A stretch of 64,000 nucleotides of DNA from Ureibacillus aquaedulcis. Lineage in GTDB: Bacteria > Bacillota > Bacilli > Bacillales_A > Planococcaceae. The stretch is taken from the NCBI RefSeq assembly GCF_030418165.1, contig NZ_JAUHTQ010000001.1, forward strand, positions 434,001 to 498,000, given 5' to 3'. Both the position numbers and the translations under genes were made by a program. A model generated the notes under the pieces. It was not told where the DNA came from and did no database searches. It was given only the letters and a program-made list of their open reading frames with translations. Of this stretch, positions 24,634 to 33,693 are shown piece by piece; the first letter of the stretch is position 1; the number at the start of each line of letters is the position of its first letter.

Positions 24634-25983
24634 GTGGCCGAATATCAAAAAAAAACTAGAACAATCACACCATTTCAGCTTCTTGTAAGTTATTATTTCT
24701 TCGCAATTGCTACTTCCTTCCTGCTATTGAGAATTCCAGCCGTCTATAAAGAGGGTGTTGATGTATCTCTTGTCGATACATTATTTACAGCAGTAAGTGC
24801 AGTAAGTGTAACAGGTTTAACGGTATTTAATATATCTGAAACCTTAACATCATTTGGCCTTATTGTATTGCTGGTGATTCTCCAACTGGGAGCAATCGGG
24901 ATTATGTCATTGGGGACATTTCTATGGATAATATTAGGTAAGAGAATCGGTATGCGCGAAAGGCAATTAATCATGATTGACCACAACCAGTACAACTTAT
25001 CTGGTGTCGTAAATTTATTGAGGGAAATCGTGAAGATTCTCTTTATCATTGAGGCAATCGGTGCATTTATTCTATCGTTTCATTTCATGCGATACTTTGA
25101 TACGTGGGAGGAAGCAGTAAAACACGGAATTTTCGCTTCAATTTCCGCCACAACAAATGGCGGGTTTGACATTACTGGCGATAGTCTTATACCTTACCAT
25201 ACAGATTATTTTGTACAATTTGTAGTCATGATTTTAATTGTTTTGGGGGCAATTGGTTTCCCCGTATTAATAGAACTTAAAAGATTTCTATTTCGCAAAG
25301 AATCAGGATTTCGCTTTAGTCTCTTTACAAAAATTACAACCGTAACTTATGGGTTATTATTTATTGTCGGGACATTAGTTATTTTACTAATAGAGTCGTT
25401 CCACTCTTTAAAGGGGATGACATGGCATGAGAAATTGTTTACAGCAATGTTTCATTCAATTTCCGCTCGTTCCGGAGGATTAACTACTTTTGATGTGACA
25501 TTATTTAGTGAAGCCACCGACATTTTTTTAAGCTTCCTAATGTTCATAGGGGCTTCGCCAAGTTCAGTGGGTGGAGGAATTCGTACGACGACCTTCGCAC
25601 TTGCCATTTTGTTCTTATATAACTTTGCAAATGGGCGGACGGAAATACAGTTATACGGACGAGAAATTTATATGATTGATATTTTTAGATCTTATGTTGT
25701 CATTATTTTAGCCTTCTTCATGGTAATGATCTCGACTATGATTTTACTAATAACAGAACCAGCTGCTACAACAACACAAATTATATTTGAAATAACTTCT
25801 GCTTTCGGTACAGCCGGCATGTCCTTAGGGATTACAGAACATTTGTCGACAGAAGGTAAGTTCGTCATGATGATACTTATGTTTATCGGACGTGTAGGCT
25901 TAATATCCTTTTTATATACACTTGGTGGAAAAGTAGACAAACCGCCTTATCACTATCCAAAAGAGCGTGTAATAATTGGGTGA
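24634..25983 (+). CDS. ktrD: K+ uptake channel subunit KtrD/KtrB (TrkH family)
   Basis: Membrane channel part of a Ktr potassium uptake system, working with a cytosolic RCK subunit. 449 aa, four M1-P-M2 repeats. The four selectivity-filter glycines are visible in SVTGLTVF, ATTNGGFD, RSGGLTTFD and GTAGMSLGI. The start is GTG. No RCK gene is adjacent; the likely partner is ktrC at 55,983, as in B. subtilis where ktrC and ktrD are also separate. It ends in a clear terminator at 25990. Confidence 0.9.
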   Translation: MAEYQKKTRTITPFQLLVSYYFFAIATSFLLLRIPAVYKEGVDVSLVDTLFTAVSAVSVTGLTVFNISETLTSFGLIVLLVILQLGAIGIMSLGTFLWIILGKRIGMRERQLIMIDHNQYNLSGVVNLLREIVKILFIIEAIGAFILSFHFMRYFDTWEEAVKHGIFASISATTNGGFDITGDSLIPYHTDYFVQFVVMILIVLGAIGFPVLIELKRFLFRKESGFRFSLFTKITTVTYGLLFIVGTLVILLIESFHSLKGMTWHEKLFTAMFHSISARSGGLTTFDVTLFSEATDIFLSFLMFIGASPSSVGGGIRTTTFALAILFLYNFANGRTEIQLYGREIYMIDIFRSYVVIILAFFMVMISTMILLITEPAATTTQIIFEITSAFGTAGMSLGITEHLSTEGKFVMMILMFIGRVGLISFLYTLGGKVDKPPYHYPKERVIIG

Positions 25984-25989
25984 TATTTA

Positions 25990-26018
25990 CAAAACCTCAT
26001 ATATTATGAGGTTTTTTT
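25990..26018 (+). terminator. Terminator of ktrD
   Basis: AAAACCTCAT pairs with ATGAGGTTTT, then a T run. The 500-base stretch that follows, 26019-26516, is very AT-rich, without a supported gene; a few promoter-like TATAAT words are present by base composition alone. Confidence 0.85.
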
Positions 26019-26516
26019 AATAAATGTAAAAAAATTTAGAATTTACAGATTTTTAACGTGCAATTTTCTATAAAATTAGATAAATTATAAATAATAAATA
26101 ATATAAGTATTATCGGATTAGTAAATAATATTATTTACAAAATATTAACCAAAATTAACATAGACAATTTGAGCAAAAATTTAATTTTATAGGTCTAATG
26201 ATTTTAAAATTAGAATTCAATAGGTGAAATAATAAGGACTAATGTTATAGATCTAATATCTTATGTCGAGTGTAAAAATATTAAAAAAGATGGGAATTTA
26301 CTATAGGAATAATTTTTCCACTGTTAAAATGATGTTATCTACCCATTCTCTTACCAAAAAAAGTGTGGAATAATTTATGGTAACTAATATTTTGAAAATT
26401 TAGTATAATTTATATTACAAAGTCATAAATTTCCAATGTCTTTAATAGAATATATAGTATAAGAATTGCGTGTGAGAGAGTACTTTTTCCGTGTGGAAAG
26501 GATTGGTGAGAGGAAA

Positions 26517-27980
26517 ATGGTGAAAACTGATGGACCTATTTTTAGGAAATTGTTTCATACTGTTAAAGATCCAGTACTAATATTAAATACTTCCTGTCAA
26601 ATAGAGTCAGTTAATGACCTTGCAGCGCATATGCTAAATATTGATCAATCATCAAGACAACAATTGCAAATGGACGAGACTTCAATGGCGAGATGGAGCA
26701 ACTATTTAGAAAAGATTAAAAAAAATATGGGTGACTTTTGCAATCTAAACCTCAAAATTAGTGAAAATCAATTCAAAGAATTTCGGCTGAAGGGATACTA
26801 TCATGAAAAAAAAGATCTTATTTTTGTCACAATATCGCCTGCTTCCGAGACTGTTTCATTAGATCAAAGCAGCAATATTGACATCTATTCCATGTTTAAT
26901 GATGTTTCCCATGGTATTGTTCTAACTGATTTTAATGGAGAAATTGTTGATGCAAATGCAATAGCATTACAATATATTCAGTGCGAAAAAAGTCAGATTA
27001 TCATGAAACAACATGAAATGCTTTTTGATTCCCTTACAGACTACGAATATAATAAACTTCAATATTTTGCAAACATAATGAACAATGGACGTGCTTCGAT
27101 AAGTGTGTCGAGCGTAAATGAAAATGGGCAAATTCATTATTATCAAATGGATAGTAAGTTTAACTATAATATGAATTTAATTGTTACAACAATTACGGAT
27201 GAAACAGAGAAAATACTGCTGAAAAAGCAAGTTGATCAGCAAGATTCATTGAACTCAATTGGTCATATGGCGGCAAGTATTGCCCATGAGATCCGTAATC
27301 CAATGACATCATTAAAAGGGTTTGTTGATTTATTAAAACTAAATTGCAACGATGATCACCAAAATTATCTTTCTGTCATGGATTCTGAATTACAGCGTAT
27401 GGAGTCGATATTAACTGAACTGCTGTATTTATCGAAACCAAAAGAAAGAAGCTATGATGAAACCTCAATAAAACTAGTAGTGAACGAAGTGATTGAATTA
27501 ATGCTGCCTCATGCAATGAGCCAAAATATACTGTTGAAAATGGATGATTGTGATTACTATCCTATGTATATTAGAGGAAATCATAATCGTTTAAAACAAA
27601 TGCTTATTAACTTGGTTAAAAATGCAATAGAGGTTATGTGTAATGGCGGGGTGATTACAATCAAGCTTGAGAATCGTAATGGAGGGGTGGAAGTCTCTGT
27701 TATTGATGAAGGCAGAGGTTTGACTGATACAGAGATGGATCAATTGTTTACGCCATTTTTTACAACGAAATCTACTGGAACCGGTTTAGGATTATCCCTG
27801 GTAAAAAAGGTAGTAGAAGAACATAACGGCACTATAAATGTAGAAAGTTCGGTTGGATTAGGGACAACCTTTAGAATTGCATTGCCGGTTTGTAAAAGAC
27901 AATTTTTACGTCAGGATGACGATAACGTAATTGAGATGTGGATGGACTTCACACCTATAAACAGAGTACCTGTCGTATGA
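26517..27980 (+). CDS. Soluble PAS-domain sensor histidine kinase (sporulation-kinase type)
   Basis: Cytosolic kinase of about 487 aa with no membrane segment. Two sensor regions: residues ~10-110 and a PAS-like ~120-235 (DVSHGIVLTDFNGEIVDANAIAL). Then HisKA with the phospho-acceptor histidine in IAHEIRNPMTSLKG, and the ATPase with N box LKQMLINLVKNAIE, G1 DEGRGL and G2 GTGLGLS. No receiver domain and no adjacent response regulator gene. This orphan layout matches KinA-E kinases that feed the Spo0A phosphorelay. I start at ATG 26517 preceded by GAGAGG. The following MhqR-like gene agrees with the kinD-mhqR order of B. subtilis. Confidence 0.85.
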   Translation: MVKTDGPIFRKLFHTVKDPVLILNTSCQIESVNDLAAHMLNIDQSSRQQLQMDETSMARWSNYLEKIKKNMGDFCNLNLKISENQFKEFRLKGYYHEKKDLIFVTISPASETVSLDQSSNIDIYSMFNDVSHGIVLTDFNGEIVDANAIALQYIQCEKSQIIMKQHEMLFDSLTDYEYNKLQYFANIMNNGRASISVSSVNENGQIHYYQMDSKFNYNMNLIVTTITDETEKILLKKQVDQQDSLNSIGHMAASIAHEIRNPMTSLKGFVDLLKLNCNDDHQNYLSVMDSELQRMESILTELLYLSKPKERSYDETSIKLVVNEVIELMLPHAMSQNILLKMDDCDYYPMYIRGNHNRLKQMLINLVKNAIEVMCNGGVITIKLENRNGGVEVSVIDEGRGLTDTEMDQLFTPFFTTKSTGTGLGLSLVKKVVEEHNGTINVESSVGLGTTFRIALPVCKRQFLRQDDDNVIEMWMDFTPINRVPVV

Positions 27981-27998
27981 GGGAAAAGTATACGGGTT

Positions 27999-28028
27999 TT
28001 GACAAAAGATTCTTTTTATCGCTATAAT
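27999..28028 (+). promoter_or_regulatory. Promoter of the mhqR-like gene
   Basis: TTGACA and TATAAT are 18 bp apart, a near-consensus sigma-A promoter. Confidence 0.75.
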
Positions 28029-28050
28029 TCATTTATATATTGATAAAAAG
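28012..28050. promoter_or_regulatory. 9-bp inverted repeat overlapping the mhqR -10 box
   Basis: CTTTTTATC at 28012-28020 and its exact complement GATAAAAAG at 28042-28050 flank the -10 element. The right arm also touches the Shine-Dalgarno. It could be the operator for autorepression. Confidence 0.45.
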
Positions 28051-28061
28051 GATGTTTTGTC

Positions 28062-28508
28062 ATGTCTTCTAATGAAATTAAGCAATCGCTTAAATTGTAT
28101 ATTGTATTGTCTAGGGCGAATAAGGCAATTAATGAAGTGACGAATCAGTTTTTTCAACAGCACGGTTTAAATCCAACCGAATTTGCGGTATTAGAGTTGC
28201 TCTATCATAAAGGCCGCCAGCCGCTTCAACAGATTGGAAATAAAATCTTGCTAGCTAGTGGTTCTATTACGTATGTAATCGATAAGCTGGAAAAAAGAGG
28301 ATATCTAGATCGCGTCTCATGTCCATCAGATCGACGCGTTACATTTGCGGAGATAACAGAATCAGGTGCAGAATTTATGAAAAAGCTTTTTCCGGAACAC
28401 GAAGAAAATTTGCATGAGCTATTAAGTGTTTTAACGCCTGAGGAAAAGGATACTGCCATTGAGCTGTTAAAGAAATTAGGACTTTCCATTAAGGATTTGT
28501 CATACTAA
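28062..28508 (+). CDS. mhqR: MarR family regulator, MhqR-like
   Basis: 148-aa DNA-binding repressor with a winged helix (about residues 45-110): EFAVLELLYHKGRQPLQQIGNKILLASGSITYVIDKLEKRGYL and the wing SDRRVTFAEIT. MhqR of B. subtilis controls quinone and aldehyde detoxification genes and follows a sporulation kinase gene, as here. There is no obvious target gene beside it, so the regulon is unknown. The product differs from AraC or TetR types. One cysteine (Cys87 region) is not a proof of redox sensing. Confidence 0.8.
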   Translation: MSSNEIKQSLKLYIVLSRANKAINEVTNQFFQQHGLNPTEFAVLELLYHKGRQPLQQIGNKILLASGSITYVIDKLEKRGYLDRVSCPSDRRVTFAEITESGAEFMKKLFPEHEENLHELLSVLTPEEKDTAIELLKKLGLSIKDLSY

Positions 28509-28543
28509 AAGGAGTTGTCTCATTAAAATGAGGCAACTCCTTT
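28507..28543. terminator. Bidirectional terminator between mhqR and the lipoprotein gene
   Basis: AAAGGAGTTGTCTCAT pairs with ATGAGGCAACTCCTTT over a TAAA loop, with one mismatch; both strands carry T-rich ends. Confidence 0.8.
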
Positions 28544-28571
28544 AGTTGTTTAACAAGGTTTACATGGGAAT

Positions 28572-29270
28572 TTATTCAATGGTTAATCCCATTTTTACCA
28601 GTGCTTCAGATAAATCTATTTCTTTTTTATCGAAAATAGTTAAACGAACTAGTTTTTCTGCTTTTTCAAAAACCACTGTCGTTACTTCTTCATTATCATG
28701 GTTAGCGACATAGGCTGTTGAGTTAGTTAAATCTTGGTTTCCAATAAATTCAGTGATATCGTATGGTTCATAGTCTTCATTGATTGCACTCATTGTTTCT
28801 TCGGTATTAGCTACTAAATCTTTAAACGTCGAATCGTCTGTTGTCATTGCCTCGATCCGCATGCTAACCGAATCATCCTCATCATAGGATAAAAGATCTT
28901 TTCCAGGCTCTTCGGGTGTTAGACTGAAACCAGGAATTACTTGGATTGTATATTGTTCTCCTGAAACTGGAGAAAGTTCTTCAGTTTTACTTTGGCCATT
29001 GGATGAGAATGTGATTGATGATGCAGTAGTAGAATCAGTATCAGTATCAGTATCAGTATTCTCACTCGGATCTGCAGTTGCAGGTTCTTCTTTTTGCCCA
29101 TCGTCAGTAGCCGGTTCTTCGGTATCAACAGAATCGTTCACTTCATTGCCTTCAGTATGTGCAGTACCAGTTGCACTATTTGAATCCGGTGCTTCTTCTT
29201 CAGTGTTACATGCAGCTAAGACTGTAATTGATAAAAATAAAGTTATGATAAACTTAAGAGTTTTTGACAT
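28572..29270 (-). CDS. Secreted lipoprotein with a Thr/Asp/Glu-rich linker
   Basis: 232 aa. Residues 1-20 are a signal peptide with lipobox LAAC (Cys20). Residues ~22-85 are low-complexity (Glu/Asp/Thr/Ser, with a DTDTDTDS tract encoded by GTATCA-like 6-bp repeats). The remaining ~145 residues form one soluble domain (YTIQVIPGFSLTPEEPGKDLL ... EKLVRLTIFDKKEIDL) that I cannot place in a named family. Minus strand, 75 bases after the CPBP gene start-side boundary. The 6-bp repeat tract in the linker may vary in length. Confidence 0.75.
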   Translation of the reverse strand: MSKTLKFIITLFLSITVLAACNTEEEAPDSNSATGTAHTEGNEVNDSVDTEEPATDDGQKEEPATADPSENTDTDTDTDSTTASSITFSSNGQSKTEELSPVSGEQYTIQVIPGFSLTPEEPGKDLLSYDEDDSVSMRIEAMTTDDSTFKDLVANTEETMSAINEDYEPYDITEFIGNQDLTNSTAYVANHDNEEVTTVVFEKAEKLVRLTIFDKKEIDLSEALVKMGLTIE

Positions 29271-29345
29271 TTTTTTATCCCCCTTAATAAATTTAACGTT
29301 TTAGTAAAATAAAAGTTTCATAAATAATTCATGTATTATCTCAGA

Positions 29346-29957
29346 TTAATAAAGAGGCAGTATCATAAATAAGAGCAAAATAAAGATTTCGTGAGAGACA
29401 ATAATTAATGGCAAACTTTTCTTCCACTCATAAAGGAATCCCCAGGCTAACCCCGCAAGGAAAGCTGCAATAGCTCCTGGCCAGAAACCACTTATTGCCA
29501 CGGATAAAGCAAATAGGATACTGGTTATAATGACGGCCAATCCTGGCGATACCCAATTTTTTAAATGCTGCTGTACAAACCCACGCCAGAATAGCTCTTC
29601 ACCTATAACAATAATGAAAATTAAAAGTAAATAATGCCAAATATTATCCGGTCCATAATTCTCCAAAAAAGTAAGGATTGTTTTTTCAGTACCGGCATTA
29701 ATATTTGAAATTAAAAAATGTCCGAGTCGAACAATTCCATACAAAATCGTCCCATAGCCAATACCGAATAGCAGATATTGCCAAGTTGATAGTTCATCTT
29801 TCAATCTTCCATATATTACAGCAATCGCAATCCCTACTAAAAGAGTAAAGGTGTATAGGTACCAGAAAATATTAATTTCTTTAAAAGTAATATACAACAT
29901 TACATAAATGAATAGTAAAGAAAGAAGAAGTCCGATCAATTGTTTAGACTTTTCCAT
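29346..29957 (-). CDS. CPBP family intramembrane metalloprotease
   Basis: Membrane protein of about 203 aa with roughly six hydrophobic segments. The ABI/CPBP motifs are present: EELFWRGFVQ with EExxxR, and the downstream histidine motifs around PGAIAAFLAGLAWGFLY and SHEIFIL. Members process prenylated or bacteriocin-like peptides or act in immunity; no partner peptide is visible here. ATG at 29957 is preceded by GAGGAGG, so I start there and drop 17 residues further upstream. It lies in front of the lipoprotein gene on the same strand. Confidence 0.82.
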   Translation of the reverse strand: MEKSKQLIGLLLSLLFIYVMLYITFKEINIFWYLYTFTLLVGIAIAVIYGRLKDELSTWQYLLFGIGYGTILYGIVRLGHFLISNINAGTEKTILTFLENYGPDNIWHYLLLIFIIVIGEELFWRGFVQQHLKNWVSPGLAVIITSILFALSVAISGFWPGAIAAFLAGLAWGFLYEWKKSLPLIIVSHEIFILLLFMILPLY

Positions 29958-30132
29958 TAATAATGACCTCCTCTTTAACATCTTATCAAAAAAAAAATCT
30001 CCTATCATCTATTAGCAAATGAAAAGAAGATTTTTATTCAATCTTTTAACTTAAATTACTTTGATGGAAATAATTTACTAAGAAAACCCTTATAATCTAG
30101 CAATAAAAATTACTATGATTTATTTAATAGAT

Positions 30133-30324
30133 TTAATGTTCCTTGGGATGGTTTAATATCTTATAGCGTTTATGATTAATAACGGTTTTTTCCTCCATAT
30201 CTAGATTATGAAAGTTATCCATAATCGTTAAGTCTACAATCACAGAGTTTTCGTTTACTTTTTCAACTACTCCTTGTAAACCTTCTTTAAACTCGACAAT
30301 ATTTCCAACCTCTGCTATTTTCAT
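30133..30324 (-). CDS. ykvS: YkvS/DUF2187 family small protein
   Basis: 63 aa, soluble and beta-rich: KIAEVGNIVEFKEGLQGVVEKVNENSVIVDLTIM, resembling a small KOW-like barrel. This matches YkvS (DUF2187) in size and pattern. Start at ATG 30324, which has AAGGAG at 8 bases; longer in-frame starts have none. Function unknown. It is divergent from the next small gene. Confidence 0.75.
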   Translation of the reverse strand: MKIAEVGNIVEFKEGLQGVVEKVNENSVIVDLTIMDNFHNLDMEEKTVINHKRYKILNHPKEH

Positions 30325-30444
30325 AAGAGTCAGCTCCTTATCGATTAATATTAAGAAATTTTGCATGAAAAACAAAAAAAAGTAAAGGGAATTTTTGAAT
30401 TTTTAATTAATTGTCATTAAAAATTTACAATAGAGGTGATCTAA

Positions 30445-30633
30445 ATGGAAAGCTATCAAAAACTGATTGACCAACTTAAAACTGGGGATATAGAAAGTAT
30501 TACAATACCAAAAGAAGAATTTCTCCAATTCCGCAGACTTCTTGTACAGGATGAAATGTTCAAACATTTTCGTGGGGAAGCTCAACAGGGTGGAGATGTA
30601 ACTTTCACATTTTTAAAAGTTCCAAGAAGTTGA
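30445..30633 (+). CDS. Conserved-looking 62-aa protein, unrecognised
   Basis: Start ATG with AGAGGTGAT upstream. The sequence is amphipathic: residues 1-35 helical (YQKLIDQLKTGDIESITIPKEEF...), ending in GGDVTFTFLKVPRS, a beta-rich tail. It is neither secreted nor membrane-bound. I cannot assign a family. Its place between ykvS and a Spo0E-like gene is common in the Bacillales, which supports reality. Confidence 0.65.
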   Translation: MESYQKLIDQLKTGDIESITIPKEEFLQFRRLLVQDEMFKHFRGEAQQGGDVTFTFLKVPRS

Positions 30634-30736
30634 ATATTGAAAATGAAAAACTGTCGAATTTTGTCTATCGATTTTCACGCTTTATTACTTAAGAACCATT
30701 ATAATAAAAGCATCATATTTTTTTAGGAGGAATTTA

Positions 30737-30931
30737 ATGGAAATGGACCTTTTAAAAGAAGTTGAGAAAAAAAGACAGCTAATGATTCAGATAGGAATAG
30801 AATATGGTCTTCAAAGCTCGAAAACTATACGTATAAGTAAAGAATTGGATCGTTTAATGAACGAGTTTGATATTGAAGTTGCAAATAGGGATGAACAATT
30901 AGAAAAAAATGATCAATATAATTATATTTAA
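30737..30931 (+). CDS. Spo0E-like aspartyl-phosphate phosphatase
   Basis: 64-aa two-helix protein of the Spo0E/YisI/YnzD group that removes phosphate from Spo0A~P and delays sporulation. The family signature appears as SKELDRLMNEF (canonical SQELD). Length matches the YnzD/YisI size class rather than the 85-aa Spo0E. AGGAGG precedes the ATG. With the orphan kinase 3 kb upstream, the window has an input to and a drain from the phosphorelay. Confidence 0.82.
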   Translation: MEMDLLKEVEKKRQLMIQIGIEYGLQSSKTIRISKELDRLMNEFDIEVANRDEQLEKNDQYNYI

Positions 30932-30989
30932 AAAAAATAAAAAAAGTTTGTATAAATTGTTTAAAAAGTAATTAATGGGGATATATTAT

Positions 30990-31060
30990 TTATGAACACA
31001 GCAACATTCTCATTTCCCCCTTTTAGAGCAGGAGCATTTGGCTTCTGCTCTCTTTTTTTG
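30990..31060 (+). ncRNA. Candidate C-rich small RNA with intrinsic terminator
   Basis: A region TTCTCATTTCCCCC, unpaired, is followed by a strong 11-bp stem (AGAGCAGGAGC with GCTTCTGCTCT, one G-T) and a run of seven T at 31052-31058. C-rich stretch plus terminator is the architecture of Firmicute base-pairing RNAs such as FsrA. TATATT-like -10 words sit near 30981-30987. No clear Fur box is seen. It may equally be the terminator of the Spo0E-like gene with a long untranslated tail. Confidence 0.4.
31024..31060 (+). terminator. Strong terminator downstream of the Spo0E-like gene
   Basis: Stem as described for the small-RNA candidate, loop ATTTG, then a seven-T run. Confidence 0.88.
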
Positions 31061-31306
31061 TTGTTTTTTTAAATGACGGGAAAGATCTGGATGTTTGTCC
31101 TGCTTTTATTAACTTATGACATCTTTTATGTAAAGTTTATGTAATAATTTACTATTTATTATCAATAGTTAAAAAATATTTGGTAAACTATTAGAAAACT
31201 TGTTTGATCGAAGAGGTTCGAGATAAGCAAAAGTTTCTTATACAATGCAGTGATTTTAGATTGCTTATATATAGTGAATTGAAATAGGGAAGGGTTGTTA
31301 TAATTT

Positions 31307-32179
31307 ATGATACATACAAAGAAAATCGCGTTTATTGGAACTGGAGTAATGGGAGCAAGTATCGTGAAGCACCTATTAAATGCACAGTATGAAGTTACCG
31401 TTTATTCACGTACAAAGTCAAAGGCGGCAGACCTGATTGAACTTGGCGCAGAATGGGCGGAGACTCCAAAAGAAGCGGCAAGTGGAAAAGATATCATTTT
31501 TACTATGGTTGGTTTTCCAGCGGACGTTGAAGAGGTCTACCTTGGAGAAAATGGTATACTACAGTCTGCAAAAGAAGGCGCCATTGTTGTGGATATGACA
31601 ACGTCCCAACCTACATTAGCCAAAAAAATATTTGAAATTGCAAAACAAAAAGGGATTTCTTCGATTGATGCACCTGTTTCTGGTGGTGATATTGGTGCTC
31701 AAAATGGGACACTTTCGATCATGGTGGGTGGAGAGGAAGCAACTTTTGAAGAGTTGCTGCCGATTCTACAAATCTTCGGCAAGAATATAGTATACCAAGG
31801 AGAAGCGGGCTCAGGACAACATACAAAAATGTGTAACCAATTACTCATTGCAACCAATATGATTGGGGTTTGTGAATCGATTTCATATGCATTAAAGGCA
31901 GGATTGGATATCGAGAAAGTACTTCAATCCATTTCCACAGGAGCAGCTGGTTCTTGGTCATTAAGCAATCTAGGGCCCCGTATGATTAAAGGAGATTTAG
32001 AACCCGGGTTTTATTTAAAGCATTTTATTAAAGATATGAAAATTGCGATTGATGAAGCGGAAAAAATGGACTTGGATCTTCCTGGAGTAAAATTATCCAA
32101 GGAAATTTACAATACTCTTCTAGAAAAAGGATACGGCGATAAAGGAACACAAAGCTTGATCAAGTACTATATTGATTAA
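31307..32179 (+). CDS. ykwC: NAD(P)-dependent beta-hydroxyacid dehydrogenase YkwC
   Basis: 290 aa of the 3-hydroxyisobutyrate dehydrogenase-like family. The Rossmann motif is IAFIGTGVMGASIV near residue 8. The substrate region APVSGGDIGAQNGTLSIMVGG and the catalytic lysine in SGQHTKMCNQLL are visible. The true substrate (tartronate semialdehyde, succinic semialdehyde or another) cannot be told from sequence. The gene is monocistronic in appearance; AAGGGTTG lies upstream of ATG. Confidence 0.88.
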   Translation: MIHTKKIAFIGTGVMGASIVKHLLNAQYEVTVYSRTKSKAADLIELGAEWAETPKEAASGKDIIFTMVGFPADVEEVYLGENGILQSAKEGAIVVDMTTSQPTLAKKIFEIAKQKGISSIDAPVSGGDIGAQNGTLSIMVGGEEATFEELLPILQIFGKNIVYQGEAGSGQHTKMCNQLLIATNMIGVCESISYALKAGLDIEKVLQSISTGAAGSWSLSNLGPRMIKGDLEPGFYLKHFIKDMKIAIDEAEKMDLDLPGVKLSKEIYNTLLEKGYGDKGTQSLIKYYID

Positions 32180-32277
32180 TTTAATCTTCAATCAGTTTTG
32201 GTTGCACTTTAGACAGTCAAAAAATAAGATATTGTTTATTCAGTTGAGAGTGAAAATAATTTTTAGGAGAGAACGCT

Positions 32278-33597
32278 TTGGGGAAAACAATCAATAACCA
32301 AAACTCAAAAGCAAGAAGTCCACTTGCGTTGTATTTATCGCTGCCCATTCTTTCGTGGGCATTCTATGATTTTGCCAATACCATTTTTTCATCCAACATC
32401 AATACTGTATTCTTTCCTTTTTATATGGACGAAGTATTAGGGACAGACGAAGTTAGGAAACAGGTCGCAAGTACGTTTATTTCATACGCGAATGCCGTAG
32501 CAAGCTTCTTCTTGGTAATCTTTTCTCCACTCTTTGGTGTGTGGATCGATAATACAGGTTATAAGAAGCGCTTTATCGTTTGGTTTGCCTCTATTTCTAT
32601 CCTTTTTACTTTTATGATGGGGGTTTTTGGCAGCCTTGATTTTAATGTGGATTATTCAGGTGTTCCTCTCAGCTTATTTCTGGTAGTTGTTAGTTTTGTC
32701 ATCGCAAAATTTTTCTTTAATTCCAGTTTGGTATTTTATGATTCAATGATGGGTGATCTGGGAACAAAAGAAGAGATGCCCCTCATTTCAGGTTTTGGCG
32801 TGGCTGTAGGATATTTAGGAACTATATGCGGTTTGCTCGTTTACTTGCTAGTAAGTGACGGAGATTTCCACCGCGCATTCATTCCAACGGCCATTCTGTA
32901 TTTAGTGTTCTCATTACCATTATTTTTCTTTATTAAGGATAAACCGATTCCTAAGGAACAAAGAAAAAAAATAAAATTCCTTGAAGGCTATAAGGAAATA
33001 ATCGAAACCTTTAAGGAAATGAAAAAGTATAAAGCCATATTTACTTTCATGATTGCTTACTTTTTCTTAAATGATGCGATTGCAACAACGATTGCCATGA
33101 TGGCCGTTTATGCTACCGCGATTGTTGGATTTTCATCATCACAATTTATTATTCTTTACCTGGTTAGTACAATATCTACTGTAATTGGGTCAATGATTTT
33201 TGGGTATGTCGCAAAATCAATCGGCTCAAAACGTTCAGTGACGATTGTGGCGATTATTATGATTATTGCGCTGTTCATCGCTGTATTTGCCACTGCCCAG
33301 TGGATGTTCTGGATTGCTGGCAGCTTGTTTGGAGTATCTCTTGGTTCTATGTGGGTTACTTCCAGAACTTTAATCATTGAATTATCTCCTGAAGAGAAAC
33401 GCGGGCAATTTTTCGGTTTGTTCGCATTTTCAGGGAAAGTGTCTGCAATAATTGGACCGGCTTTATACGGTACGATCACTTTACTCCTTAAAGATTATGG
33501 AACATTTGCAAGTAGAGTAGCACTGGGATCGCTGATCATCCTGACAATAATTGGGCTAATAATACATTTGCAAGTAAAACCTGAAGAAAATAGGTAA
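32278..33597 (+). CDS. MFS transporter of the YxiO/Atg22-like (UMF1) family
   Basis: 439-aa integral membrane protein with about 12 hydrophobic helices. The N-terminus LPILSWAFYDFANTIFSSNINTVFFPFYMDE is diagnostic of the UMF1/Atg22-like group, and SPLFGVWIDNTGYKKR is an MFS loop motif. The start is TTG with AGGAGAG 8 bases upstream. Transport substrate is unknown; yeast Atg22 exports amino acids from vacuoles. No regulatory gene is adjacent. Confidence 0.83.
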   Translation: MGKTINNQNSKARSPLALYLSLPILSWAFYDFANTIFSSNINTVFFPFYMDEVLGTDEVRKQVASTFISYANAVASFFLVIFSPLFGVWIDNTGYKKRFIVWFASISILFTFMMGVFGSLDFNVDYSGVPLSLFLVVVSFVIAKFFFNSSLVFYDSMMGDLGTKEEMPLISGFGVAVGYLGTICGLLVYLLVSDGDFHRAFIPTAILYLVFSLPLFFFIKDKPIPKEQRKKIKFLEGYKEIIETFKEMKKYKAIFTFMIAYFFLNDAIATTIAMMAVYATAIVGFSSSQFIILYLVSTISTVIGSMIFGYVAKSIGSKRSVTIVAIIMIIALFIAVFATAQWMFWIAGSLFGVSLGSMWVTSRTLIIELSPEEKRGQFFGLFAFSGKVSAIIGPALYGTITLLLKDYGTFASRVALGSLIILTIIGLIIHLQVKPEENR

Positions 33598-33693
33598 TAG
33601 GAGAAAACCTTCCCTTATGTTACAATTTACTTATAAAAAATTGTATCAAAAGTTGCTAAAATCAGTATTTTAGTCGGGAAAGGAAAGAGTTAC

